Program-made: the position numbers and the translations under genes
The notes under the pieces: model-generated
Told to the model about the DNA's origin: nothing
What the model saw: the letters and a program-made list of their open reading frames with translations, nothing else
The model's database searches: none
Shown here: piece after piece, positions 8,154 to 16,585 of the stretch
Numbering within the stretch: position 1 is the first letter of the stretch
Layout of the letters: every line of letters starts with the position of its first letter
Origin: an uncultured Collinsella sp.
Lineage (GTDB): Bacteria; Actinomycetota; Coriobacteriia; Coriobacteriales; Coriobacteriaceae
Length of the DNA: 42,127 bases
Reading direction: 5' to 3'
Assembly: GCA_902492545.1 (NCBI GenBank)
Contig: CABULX010000002.1
Location: 1 to 42,127, forward strand

Positions 8154-9713
8154 ATGACTAATAAGATCGGAAAAAAGCGTAAGATCACATTCTGGACGCG
8201 CTTGGGCTTTGGTATGGGCGGTATGCTCAATTCCGGTGCCCTGACCTTTACGCACAGCTACATGGTGCTGTTCCTGTCCACGGAGTGTGGCCTGTCCGCA
8301 GGCGAGGCTGCACTGATCAGCTCGTTTGCCATCTATGTCAACGCCATTCTTTGCCCGCTGATGGGCTTTGTGGCCGATAACTTCTATGCCACCAAGATTG
8401 GCCGCATCTTTGGTCGTCGTCGTTTCTGGATCTTGCTGGCCATCCCGATGATGATCGCCGAGCCGCTCATCTTCGTGGCTACGCCGTTTGGCTTCCCGTA
8501 CTACTTTGTGCTGTACCTGATCTACAACGTCGCGTACACGTTCTGCACCGCCAACCTGTCGCCGCTTACCATCGAGATGACCGACGACTTTAAGGAGCGT
8601 ACGTACCTCACCGGCTACAAGCATCTCTTTGGTAACGCCGCCGGCTTCCTGATGGCTGCACTTGTGGGCTTCGGCTTTGGCACCTTCGGCGAGACCAACC
8701 CGTTCAGCTACTTCATCATCGCTACGGTCAACGCTTCGGTCATGGCAATCTCGCTGCTTTGTGTGTACCTGTCCACGTGGGAGCACACCCCCGAGGAGGT
8801 CGCTCAGGAGAAGATCGAGAGCGTCGGCGAGGGTATCAAGAAGTTCTTCATCGACGTAATCTCCACCTTCCGCAACAAGTCCTTCCGCAAGGTCCTGTAC
8901 GCACAGGTCTCCACGAAGCTCGCTGCTGCCTGCTGGTCTGCCTGCCTGTCCTTCTTCATCGTCTACTGCCTGCAGATTCCTAAGTCCTACGAGTCCGTGA
9001 TGGAGATGCCTGGCAAGGTCGTCGCTATCGTCTGCACCGCCATCTGGGTCGCTCTCATGGCCAAGAAGGGCTTCCACAAGTCTTGGTACCTGGCCAACGT
9101 CGGTTGCGCTGCGTGCATCATCGCCTACAACTACTTCGCCTTTGGTCAGATCAATGGCACCTCCACGGTCGCCATCGCCATGATCGCCTACCCCATCATC
9201 TTCGCCATCTGGAAGTTCTTCTACGTCGGCTTCCAGTACCTGCCCGATGTTCTGCTCAACTACATCCCCGATGTCGATGAGCTCATCACCCTGCGTCGTC
9301 GCGAGGGCATCTACAGCTCCGCGCAGCAGCTCTGCCAGCAGATCGCCCAGGCTATCGCCGTCAACGTGTGGGCTATCGTCCTTGCTGCCTCCGGCTTCAT
9401 TCAGACCGCCGGCAATAGCGACGCCGTGACCCAGCCCGCTACCGTGCCTCTGTATATCTGCGGCTACATGATCATCGGCTGCGCCGGCTTCTTCCTGCTT
9501 GCGGCCGTCCTTGCCCGCGGCATCAAGATCGACAAGGAGCAGTGCGACGTCCTTTGCGACGAGATTCACCGAGTCAAGGAGGGTGGCAAGATGGCCGACG
9601 TCAAGCCCGAGGTCAAGGCGCTTTGCGAGGAGCTCTCCGGCTTTAAGTACGAGGACTGCTTTGCCCACAACAACGTTGGCTTCCAGGACGGTAGCGTAAC
9701 TCCCGCCGAGTAA
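8154..9713 (+). CDS. GPH-family (MFS) oligouronide/uronide:cation symporter
   Basis: The 519-residue membrane protein has about 12 hydrophobic segments. It also has features of the glycoside-pentoside-hexuronide:cation symporter family: an N-terminal FWTRLGFGMGGML block, the loop FGRRRFWILLAIP after helix 2-3, and LSPLTIEMTDDFKERTYLTGYK. A soluble C-terminal tail of about 60 residues extends past the last helix. ATG 8154 is chosen over an upstream in-frame ATG at 8103 because GAGAGGGA precedes it. Given its operators and the lack of secreted pectin enzymes, it is the likely importer of galacturonate or short oligogalacturonides. The exact substrate cannot be read from sequence. Confidence 0.88.
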   Translation: MTNKIGKKRKITFWTRLGFGMGGMLNSGALTFTHSYMVLFLSTECGLSAGEAALISSFAIYVNAILCPLMGFVADNFYATKIGRIFGRRRFWILLAIPMMIAEPLIFVATPFGFPYYFVLYLIYNVAYTFCTANLSPLTIEMTDDFKERTYLTGYKHLFGNAAGFLMAALVGFGFGTFGETNPFSYFIIATVNASVMAISLLCVYLSTWEHTPEEVAQEKIESVGEGIKKFFIDVISTFRNKSFRKVLYAQVSTKLAAACWSACLSFFIVYCLQIPKSYESVMEMPGKVVAIVCTAIWVALMAKKGFHKSWYLANVGCAACIIAYNYFAFGQINGTSTVAIAMIAYPIIFAIWKFFYVGFQYLPDVLLNYIPDVDELITLRRREGIYSSAQQLCQQIAQAIAVNVWAIVLAASGFIQTAGNSDAVTQPATVPLYICGYMIIGCAGFFLLAAVLARGIKIDKEQCDVLCDEIHRVKEGGKMADVKPEVKALCEELSGFKYEDCFAHNNVGFQDGSVTPAE

Positions 9714-9737
9714 GGCCGACATATCGTCCAAATCACA

Positions 9738-9780
9738 GGGCCGTGCCACCGGAATTCCGCCGGCAGGCACGGCCCTTTTT
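9738..9780 (+). terminator. Rho-independent terminator after the symporter gene
   Basis: GGGCCGTGCC pairs with GGCACGGCCC; the loop itself contains CCGGAATTCCG, and TTTTT follows the stem. Confidence 0.88.
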
Positions 9781-9828
9781 CAACAGCGTACAATTTGCCT
9801 TTAGAGCATCTTTTTGAGGGAGAAACCC

Positions 9829-11424
9829 ATGGAGACGAACGTTATCTGGCGCAACGCGCGCGCGGCGGTTATCGAGCTTGACGACGGCGGTTACTTTACC
9901 TGCGCCGATACGTGGGAGATCTTTGTCAACGACGAGCCCGCCGGTACCACGAATACGGTCGAGACCTATGTCGACGGCCTGACCCCCGGCAAGCGCAACC
10001 TGGTCCGTTTTGTCTGTGGCGAGCGTGAGCTGAGCGTAGGTGTCACCACGCCGGCTGAGCCCTTTACCATCAACGTTCGCGACTGTGGCGCCAAGGGCGA
10101 TGCCGAGCATGATGACACCACCAACATCCAGGCTGCCATCATGGCCTGCCCCAAGGGTGGCCGCGTGCTGATCCCCGCCGGTAGTTATCGCATCAAGTCT
10201 CTCTTCCTTAAGAGCAATATCAACATCGAGCTCGCCGAGGGAGCGGTGCTGCTGGCCCGCCACGATCGTGCCGCGCTTGCCTACATTCCGGGAACGGTCA
10301 CGGGCAACGAGGGCGCCGGTTATGCCGGTACCGATATGCTGCCCCTGGGCCGCTGGGAGGGGGAGAGCTTCTCGACCTACTGTTCTACCTTTACGGGTCT
10401 GGGCGTGCACGACGTGTGCATCTATGGTCGCGGCGCGATTGACGGTCAGACCGATTTTGCCGAGGACAACTGGTGGAACAAGGACTTTAAGAACATCTTT
10501 CGCCCGGAGGAGGGCCGCGAGGTCGCCCGTCCGCGCATGATCTTCCTGTCCGAGTGCCAAAACGTGAGCCTTGCCGGCTTCACCGTCCGCAACAGCCCGG
10601 CGTGGAACATCCACCCCATCCTGTGCGAGCACGTCGATGCGCTCTGCCTGTCCATCGAGGGTCCCAAGAACTCCCACAACACCGACGGCTTCGATCCTGA
10701 GAGCTGCGGCTTTGTCCGCATCTTGGGCTGCCAGTTCTCGGTGGGTGACGACTGCATCGCCGTCAAGAGCGGCAAGCTGGGCATTGAGCCCGAGCTTCGT
10801 CCCGCCACGCACGACGTGCTGATCTCTCACTGCTACATGCACGATGGTCACGGCGCCGTGGTCCTGGGTTCAGAGGCTGCCGGCGGCATCAAGGACCTTA
10901 CCGTGAGCAAGTGCCTCTTTGAGCGCACCGACCGCGGCCTGCGCGTCAAGACCCGCCGCGGTCGCGGCAAGGACGCCGTTAACGAGGGCATCACCTTCGA
11001 GCACATTCGTATGGACGAGGTGCTTACGCCCTTCGTGGTCAACTCGTTCTACTTCTGCGACAAGGACGGCAAGACCGACTACGTGCAGTCTCGCGAGGCA
11101 CTGCCCGTCGACGACCGCACACCTGGCTTTGGTGCCACGACGTTTTGTGATATCGAGGCTACTAACTGCCACGCGGCTGCTGCTTACATCACGGGCCTGC
11201 CCGAGAGCAAAGTGACGCGCCTGACGTTCCAGGATGTCCACGTGACCTTCGCGCCGGATGCCGAGCCCTTTGTCCCGGCCATGGCCTGCGGCGTTGAGCC
11301 CATGGTGCGCCAGGGCATCATCGCGCAAAACGTCAAGGTACTCGACCTGCAAAATGTGGTGATCGAGGGCCAGGACGGCGAGGAACTGCAGCTCCAGAAC
11401 GTCGACAAGGTTGTCCGTTCCTAA
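9829..11424 (+). CDS. Intracellular GH28 polygalacturonase
   Basis: GH28 enzymes hydrolyse alpha-1,4 links between galacturonate residues. The 531-residue protein starts with an approximately 80-residue fibronectin-III-like domain, followed by the right-handed beta-helix. The GH28 signature residues are present in order: NTDGFD (284-289), GDD (306-308), GHG (340-342) and R372-V-K374. There is no signal peptide, so it should act in the cytoplasm on imported oligomers, probably as an exo-enzyme. ATG 9829 follows GAGGGAG; an upstream TTG at 9814 is in frame but overlaps that site. No GTGAACGTTCAC operator was found here, so it may depend on read-through from the symporter promoter or on another promoter. 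Confidence 0.93.
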   Translation: METNVIWRNARAAVIELDDGGYFTCADTWEIFVNDEPAGTTNTVETYVDGLTPGKRNLVRFVCGERELSVGVTTPAEPFTINVRDCGAKGDAEHDDTTNIQAAIMACPKGGRVLIPAGSYRIKSLFLKSNINIELAEGAVLLARHDRAALAYIPGTVTGNEGAGYAGTDMLPLGRWEGESFSTYCSTFTGLGVHDVCIYGRGAIDGQTDFAEDNWWNKDFKNIFRPEEGREVARPRMIFLSECQNVSLAGFTVRNSPAWNIHPILCEHVDALCLSIEGPKNSHNTDGFDPESCGFVRILGCQFSVGDDCIAVKSGKLGIEPELRPATHDVLISHCYMHDGHGAVVLGSEAAGGIKDLTVSKCLFERTDRGLRVKTRRGRGKDAVNEGITFEHIRMDEVLTPFVVNSFYFCDKDGKTDYVQSREALPVDDRTPGFGATTFCDIEATNCHAAAAYITGLPESKVTRLTFQDVHVTFAPDAEPFVPAMACGVEPMVRQGIIAQNVKVLDLQNVVIEGQDGEELQLQNVDKVVRS

Positions 11425-11439
11425 CTCGGGTTGATGACC

Positions 11440-11477
11440 AGGGCTGCATTGTCGGATAAATCGGCAATGCAGCCCTT
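11440..11477 (+). terminator. Hairpin between GH28 and the esterase gene (terminator-like, weak T tract)
   Basis: A perfect 12-bp stem (AGGGCTGCATTG with CAATGCAGCCCT) with a 13-nt loop is followed only by TGTG. It may be an mRNA-processing or partial termination site. Confidence 0.45.
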
Positions 11478-11528
11478 GTGCGATACGGCCGTGTGCGCTG
11501 CGCTACGCATCATGGTGAAAGGGAATAC

Positions 11529-12338
11529 ATGCTCAATAAAACGATTCCTGTCGGGGTCGATGGCTCGTCTGCCACGATTACGTCTTATGTTTTTGCCCCG
11601 ACCGAAGATGCTTATGCTTTAAAACCGCTGCCTGCAGTTGTGGTCGTGCCAGGAGGCGGCTACGATCACGTTTCGCCGCGCGAAGGCGAGCCGGTAGCGC
11701 TCCGTTTGTTGGCGATGGGCTACCAAGCGTTTGTACTGAACTATTCGGTTGCTCCGGCTGTCTATCCGCTGGCATTGCAAGAACTCGCGCGGGCGGTCGA
11801 TACCGTCCGAAGCCATGCGGCAGAGTACTGTGTCGATCCTGATCGGATTACGGTCATGGGTTTTTCGGCCGGTGGGCATCTAGTTGGCTTGCTCGGGGCG
11901 CTTTGGGACCAACCCTGGCTTGCAGAGTCGATTTCGGCATCGCCTGAGTCGATTCGGCCTGACACACTTTGCTTGGGCTATCCGGTCGTAAGCTCGGGGG
12001 CCTATGCTCATCGTGGTTCGTTTGAACACCTAACGGGTGCCGATGGCGCTTTGGCTCAAAAGTTGTCGATCGAGAATATGGTGGGCGATGGCTTCCCCCG
12101 TACGTTCTTGTGGCATACCGCCGAGGATGCATCGGTACCAGTTCAAAATAGCCTCCTTCTTGCGCAGGCTCTTGCCGACCACGGGATTGGCTTTAGCCTA
12201 CATGTCTTTCCGCATGGAAAGCATGGGGCATCGCTCGCCACGGCCCAAACGGCATTTAAGGGCTGCGCCGAGCATATTCAGCCACAGGTTCAGGGTTGGC
12301 CCGAGCAGTTCGTTGCATGGGAGCGTGATGGACGATGA
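11529..12338 (+). CDS. Alpha/beta-hydrolase carbohydrate esterase (probable acetyl esterase)
   Basis: The 269-residue protein has the alpha/beta-hydrolase fold of small carbohydrate esterases. An oxyanion-hole stretch VVVPGGGYDH (about 38-47) is followed by nucleophile S113 in GFSAGGH, D200 in TAEDASVPV and H232 in HGKHG. No signal peptide is seen. ATG 11529 is used because GAAAGGGA precedes it; the frame extends back to a GTG at 11478. It overlaps the next gene by four bases (ATGA), so both esterases are translationally coupled. The context suggests removal of acetyl groups from imported pectin fragments; the true ester is unknown. Confidence 0.82.
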   Translation: MLNKTIPVGVDGSSATITSYVFAPTEDAYALKPLPAVVVVPGGGYDHVSPREGEPVALRLLAMGYQAFVLNYSVAPAVYPLALQELARAVDTVRSHAAEYCVDPDRITVMGFSAGGHLVGLLGALWDQPWLAESISASPESIRPDTLCLGYPVVSSGAYAHRGSFEHLTGADGALAQKLSIENMVGDGFPRTFLWHTAEDASVPVQNSLLLAQALADHGIGFSLHVFPHGKHGASLATAQTAFKGCAEHIQPQVQGWPEQFVAWERDGR

Positions 12339-14500
12339 GCGAAAGTATCTATACGCTGCGCGTTTCGAGGGCTGCGGCAGGAGCGTATCCAACGATTTCC
12401 GATGCCTTGGCGGCAGCCGATCAGCTCTATCCGGATGCCGAGCAACCGGTGATGATTCGCGTCGATCCGGGCGAGTATTGCGAGCGGGTCGAGATTCATC
12501 GCTCGCATGTGACGATTGAGGGAGAGACGGCCGACAGCGTGCGTATCGTTGGCGGCCTTGCGGCGCAGATGCCCTCGGAGGACGGCAGCGGCCAGGACGG
12601 AAAGCTCGGCACCTTCCGCACTTATACGGTGCTGGTCGATGCCGATGACGTGACGCTTGCAAACCTCACGATCGAAAACGATGCCGGCGATGGGCGCGAG
12701 GTCGGTCAGGCGATTGCCCTGTATGCCGATGGCGACCGTCTGGTTGTCGATGCCTGCTGCATTAAGGGACACCAAGACACGCTGTTTTTGGGTCCGCTGC
12801 CGCCGCATGAGGCCAAACCGGGCGGGTTTATAGGACCCAAACAGTATGCGCCGCGCCGGGTGGGGCGCCAGTATTTTCGACGTTGCCGGATCGAGGGCGA
12901 TGTCGACTTTATCTTTGGCGGCGCGCGTGCCTACTTTGAGGGGTGCGAGATTCGCTCGCTCAACCGCGATATGGACGTGAACGGCTACGTGACGGCGGCG
13001 TCGACGCCCGAAGGCGAGCCGCACGGCTTTGTGTTCCACGGCTGTTCGTTTACAGCTCCGGATGGCGTGGCGCCGGATTCGGTCTACCTGGGTCGTCCTT
13101 GGCGCGAATGGGCGCAAACTGTGCTGATCGATTGCTGGCTGGGGCGACATATCAAGCGCGAAGGCTGGTGGGATTGGAATAAGCCGGCGGCACACAACTG
13201 CGTGCAGTATGCTGGCGCGATTCTGCATGGGCCGGCGGGTGATACTACCGGCTGGGTACCGTGGGCGAATGAACTCGATGTGATGGCTGCCGCCGGGTAC
13301 GCTCGCGAGCAGGTGCTTGCCGGTGTGGATGGCTGGGATCCCGAGGGCGGCGACGGTGATGCGGTTGAGACGGCTGAACTGTCTGCCAACGGTCGCACCG
13401 TGCACATCGAGACGTACTGCGAAGACGAACCTGCGCTGCGTGCCCGGCTGAAGCGCGAGGGGCGTTCGGCTGCTTTTACGGGCAAGACTCCTGCAGATTT
13501 TGAGACATGGAAGATTGCGACCAGGACTCGTCTGTACGATGTTTTGGGCCTTTCGCTTATGGACCGCGTCCCGATTGAGATTCGTGAGCTCAGCCGCGTG
13601 CGGGTTGCCGGCGGCATCGTGCGCACTCATGCGATGTTGCAGGTCGAGCGCGATGTTTGGATGCCGTTCTACCTGTTGGAACCGTCTCATCCTAAGCTTG
13701 ATGAGCGGGGACTCAAACGCTGTTATATCTGCCCGCATGGCCATCAGGGAGCGGGTGCAGCAAGCGTAGCCGGTGTTGCGGGCGTGCCGGCTGTCGATGA
13801 TGCCGTGCGTAAGTTCAATTACGACTACGGTCTGCGTTTGGCACGCATGAGTTACGTAACCGTCTGTCCTGATGCGCGCGGTTGGGGATACCGTCGTGAC
13901 TGGAAGGGCCAAGGCGATGACGAGAACAGCTACCTGCGCGGTACGTGTCTGAATCAAGCACGTATGGCCGAGCCGCTGGGTCTTACGGTTGCGGGCCTCA
14001 ACGTTTGGGACAACATGCGCTTGATCGATTACTTGGAGGCGCGCGGCGACATTGCCATGGATGACCTGGGTTGCTTTGGTTTTTCGGGTGGCGGCTACAT
14101 GACGTTGTACCTGGCCGCACTCGACCCGCGTGTGCGCAAGGCGTTTGTCTCGGGCTATCTGTACGGTGTCGATGATTCGCTGCTGCATCTCAATGGCAAT
14201 TGCAGCTGCAACTACACGCCCGGACTTTGGCGCTTACTCGACATGGGCGATATTGCCTCGCTCATCGCGCCGCATCCGCTGCTGGTGCAAAGCTGCGAAG
14301 AGGATCATCTGAACGGTTTGCGCGGGCTGAAAAATGTTGACGAGCAGCTCGAGATCGTGCGCGATGCCTACAAGTTGCTGGGTCGCAGAGATGGCCTGCG
14401 GCACGAGGTGTGTCCGGGTGAACACCATCTGGGCGTGGCACATCTTGCCGAGGATATCGAATGGCTCGATTCGCACGTTGCGGAATGCGCCCGTTCATAG
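12335..14500 (+). CDS. CE8 pectin methylesterase fused to a C-terminal alpha/beta-hydrolase
   Basis: This 721-residue protein joins two esterases. Residues 1 to about 330 are a pectin methylesterase beta-helix with the CE8 signatures GHQDTLFLG (145-153), VDFIFGGA (190-197) and YLGRPWREWA (251-260), which include the catalytic Asp/Asp/Arg positions. Residues about 380-720 form an alpha/beta-hydrolase with nucleophile S584 in GFSGGGYM, candidate acid D657 in EEDHLNG and candidate base H697/H698 in GEHHLGV. The C-terminal half resembles large acetyl-xylan-esterase-like hydrolases; whether it removes acetyl, methyl or aromatic esters is unknown. No signal peptide is visible, so it should act on imported fragments. 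The start overlaps the upstream stop (ATGA). Confidence 0.88.
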   Translation: MSESIYTLRVSRAAAGAYPTISDALAAADQLYPDAEQPVMIRVDPGEYCERVEIHRSHVTIEGETADSVRIVGGLAAQMPSEDGSGQDGKLGTFRTYTVLVDADDVTLANLTIENDAGDGREVGQAIALYADGDRLVVDACCIKGHQDTLFLGPLPPHEAKPGGFIGPKQYAPRRVGRQYFRRCRIEGDVDFIFGGARAYFEGCEIRSLNRDMDVNGYVTAASTPEGEPHGFVFHGCSFTAPDGVAPDSVYLGRPWREWAQTVLIDCWLGRHIKREGWWDWNKPAAHNCVQYAGAILHGPAGDTTGWVPWANELDVMAAAGYAREQVLAGVDGWDPEGGDGDAVETAELSANGRTVHIETYCEDEPALRARLKREGRSAAFTGKTPADFETWKIATRTRLYDVLGLSLMDRVPIEIRELSRVRVAGGIVRTHAMLQVERDVWMPFYLLEPSHPKLDERGLKRCYICPHGHQGAGAASVAGVAGVPAVDDAVRKFNYDYGLRLARMSYVTVCPDARGWGYRRDWKGQGDDENSYLRGTCLNQARMAEPLGLTVAGLNVWDNMRLIDYLEARGDIAMDDLGCFGFSGGGYMTLYLAALDPRVRKAFVSGYLYGVDDSLLHLNGNCSCNYTPGLWRLLDMGDIASLIAPHPLLVQSCEEDHLNGLRGLKNVDEQLEIVRDAYKLLGRRDGLRHEVCPGEHHLGVAHLAEDIEWLDSHVAECARS

Positions 14501-14569
14501 CCCCTCGGCATGCTGCGAATAAACGGTACGTTCCTGTATGACCGCCGATGGGCGGATGAGGAGAAGATT

Positions 14570-15238
14570 ATGGAAACGAAGAGCTTGAGTGAATCGACCA
14601 TTTGCTGCTTTGGCGATTCGACCACATGGGGCGATAACGGATGCGGCGCAGGCGGTAACGACATCTCCTGGACTTCGCATCTGGGCGCGTTGCTGGGAGG
14701 CGCGGTCGTCGAGAACTTTGGCATCAAGGGTTCGCGCATCGCCATCAAGGCCGACCGTACCGATTCGTTTGTCGAGCGCCTGGACGGTATCGACGATGCG
14801 GCCGATATCTACATCGTCTTTGGCGGCGTCAACGACTTTAGCCGCAACGTGCCGCTTGGAGAGCTGGGCAGCACGGACGTGCATGAGTTCTACGGTGCAC
14901 TCGACTACCTGATTCGCACCATAACGGCGCGCTCGCCTCGGGCAAAGCTCGTGTTTATGACGCCATGCAAGACGAGTGGTAAGCACGAGAAGGATATCCC
15001 GGCAAGCGACGAGCTCAACCACCTGGGGTTGACGCAGGCCGCCTACGTGCGAGCGATGCTTGAAGTCTGCGACCGCTACTCCGTGCCGGTGATTGACCTG
15101 TATGCGCAAAGCGGCATCAGCCCGTTTTTGCCGGAGCACCGCGAGCTCTATATGCCGGACGGTCTGCATTACAGTCCTGCCGGCTATGAGCGCCTGGCGC
15201 ATCGCATCGCCGCGGGTCTCACCGCCGTTTGCCGCTAA
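14570..15238 (+). CDS. SGNH/GDSL-family esterase
   Basis: The 222-residue protein has the SGNH blocks in order: S17 in CFGDSTTWG, a Gly in the GIKGSR region, N88 in FGGVNDF, and D197/H200 in DGLHYSPAGYE. These enzymes usually remove acetyl groups from carbohydrates; rhamnogalacturonan acetylesterases belong to this fold. It lacks a signal peptide. ATG 14570 follows GAGGAG; an in-frame ATG at 14510 has no ribosome site. It is the third esterase of the cluster. Its last codons overlap the 27-bp regulatory box of the next promoter. Confidence 0.85.
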   Translation: METKSLSESTICCFGDSTTWGDNGCGAGGNDISWTSHLGALLGGAVVENFGIKGSRIAIKADRTDSFVERLDGIDDAADIYIVFGGVNDFSRNVPLGELGSTDVHEFYGALDYLIRTITARSPRAKLVFMTPCKTSGKHEKDIPASDELNHLGLTQAAYVRAMLEVCDRYSVPVIDLYAQSGISPFLPEHRELYMPDGLHYSPAGYERLAHRIAAGLTAVCR

Positions 15239-15320
15239 AAGTCTGCCGTTTGCGGGGAATATAGGGTTAACGTTCACCCTATATTCCCCGTTCGCGTTAC
15301 ACTAGGGGTAACGTTCACCT
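15225..15320 (+). promoter_or_regulatory. Composite GH105 promoter: CCGTT box, palindrome-embedded operator and second operator
   Basis: CCGTT occurs at 15225 and 15246, 21 bp apart, forming a 27-bp box (15225-15251) that overlaps the end of the SGNH gene. Operator 1 (AGGGTTAACGTTCACCCT, 15263-15280) lies at the centre of a 38-bp inverted repeat with 15-bp perfect arms (15253-15267 and 15276-15290). Operator 2 is GGTAACGTTCACCT ending at 15320. Core centres are 41 bp apart. TTCACC at 15273-15278 and TACACT at 15298-15303 can be the -35 and -10. The hairpin may also end transcription coming from the SGNH gene. Confidence 0.72.
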
Positions 15321-15345
15321 ATCGTTTATGTCAGAGGGGACAGCA

Positions 15346-16584
15346 ATGGGTTGCAATCAAATCCTGGACCGTTATATCGAGCAGTTGATCGAAACCTCTA
15401 CGCCGCAGGCGCCGGCTTGGAATATCGAAAAGATTCGCGCCGGCAAGGAGAACACCTGGAACTATATCGACGGCTGCATGATCAAGGCGCTCATCGAGCT
15501 GTACGAGATCACGGGTGAGCAGCGCTACCTGACCTTTGCCGATGACTACATCGATTTCTTTGTCCAGGACGACGGTACCATCAAGCATTACAACCCGCAG
15601 GAGTACAACCTCGATAACGTCAATGCGGGCAAGACCCTCTACAAGCTCTATGACCTGGTGGGCAAGCCCAAGTACCGTGCCGCCATGGACACCATCTACC
15701 GCCAGCTCGAGACCCAGCCGCGCACCAAAGAAGGCGTGTTTTGGCACAAGGCCGTCTATCCCAACCAGATCTGGCTCGATGGCATGTATATGGCCCAGCC
15801 GTTCTACATGCAGTACGAGCTGAGCTTCCACAACCGTCGTGCCTGCTCGGACAGCTTCCATATGTTCCAGGTCGTGCATGACCTGATGCGCAACCCCCTC
15901 AACGGTCTGTACTATCACGCTTACGACGCGAGCCGCAAACAGTTCTGGTGCGACCCGGTCACCGGCCTTTCGGCTAACTTCTGGCTGCGCGCCGAGGGCT
16001 GGTTTGCCATGGCACTCATCGATACCTGGGAGCTCATGCCGCCTTCGATGTCAGCCGAGAAGGACGAGATTCGCAAGATGTTCCACGATCTGATCGACGC
16101 CATGCTGCCGTATCAGGACGAGAAGACCGGCATGTGGCATCAGGTCATCAACCTGCCCAATATCGCCCCCAACTACCTGGAGGAGTCTGGTAGCGCGATT
16201 TTTGCCAATGCCATCATGAAGGGCGTGCGTCTAGGCGTGCTGGGCGAGCGTTACTACCAGTACGGCCGTCGCGCCTTCGACGGCATCTGCGAGACCTGCC
16301 TGTCCGAGCATGATGGGCAGCTGGCGCTCGACAACATCTGCCTGGTTGCGGGCCTGGGCAACACCGCGCACCGCGAGGGCACGTTTGATTACTACATGAG
16401 CGAGCCCGTGGTCAAAAATGATGCAAAGGGTGTGGCGCCGCTGGTGCTTGCCTATATCGAGACCATGCATCACGACAAGCTGGCCGGTAAGCGCGATCCG
16501 CTCGCCCCCTCGGGCGTGTGCTCCATCGAGGACCCGTTTGGCGGATACACCCCGGGCATCAACGCTCATAAGGGATGTGAATAG
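15346..16584 (+). CDS. GH105 unsaturated galacturonyl hydrolase
   Basis: GH105 enzymes remove the 4,5-unsaturated galacturonate left at the non-reducing end of oligomers made by pectin or rhamnogalacturonan lyases. The 412-residue (alpha/alpha)6-barrel protein has WNYIDGCMIKAL, LDNVNAGK with D90, and WLDGMYMAQPF with D145, which match the two active-site Asp residues known in YteR-type enzymes. There is no signal peptide. ATG 15346 is preferred over ATG 15328 because AGAGGGG at 15333-15339 fits only the later start. It opens a four-gene unit with the TIM-barrel protein, the Fe-S oxidoreductase and the ene reductase. No lyase gene is in the window, so its substrate may come from lyases of other organisms. 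Confidence 0.92.
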   Translation: MGCNQILDRYIEQLIETSTPQAPAWNIEKIRAGKENTWNYIDGCMIKALIELYEITGEQRYLTFADDYIDFFVQDDGTIKHYNPQEYNLDNVNAGKTLYKLYDLVGKPKYRAAMDTIYRQLETQPRTKEGVFWHKAVYPNQIWLDGMYMAQPFYMQYELSFHNRRACSDSFHMFQVVHDLMRNPLNGLYYHAYDASRKQFWCDPVTGLSANFWLRAEGWFAMALIDTWELMPPSMSAEKDEIRKMFHDLIDAMLPYQDEKTGMWHQVINLPNIAPNYLEESGSAIFANAIMKGVRLGVLGERYYQYGRRAFDGICETCLSEHDGQLALDNICLVAGLGNTAHREGTFDYYMSEPVVKNDAKGVAPLVLAYIETMHHDKLAGKRDPLAPSGVCSIEDPFGGYTPGINAHKGCE

Positions 16585-16585
16585 C

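Noticed and set aside
8031..9770. A 579-codon minus-strand open frame opposite the symporter gene
   Set aside because: Antisense shadow. It covers the promoter and terminator of the real gene and has no family features.
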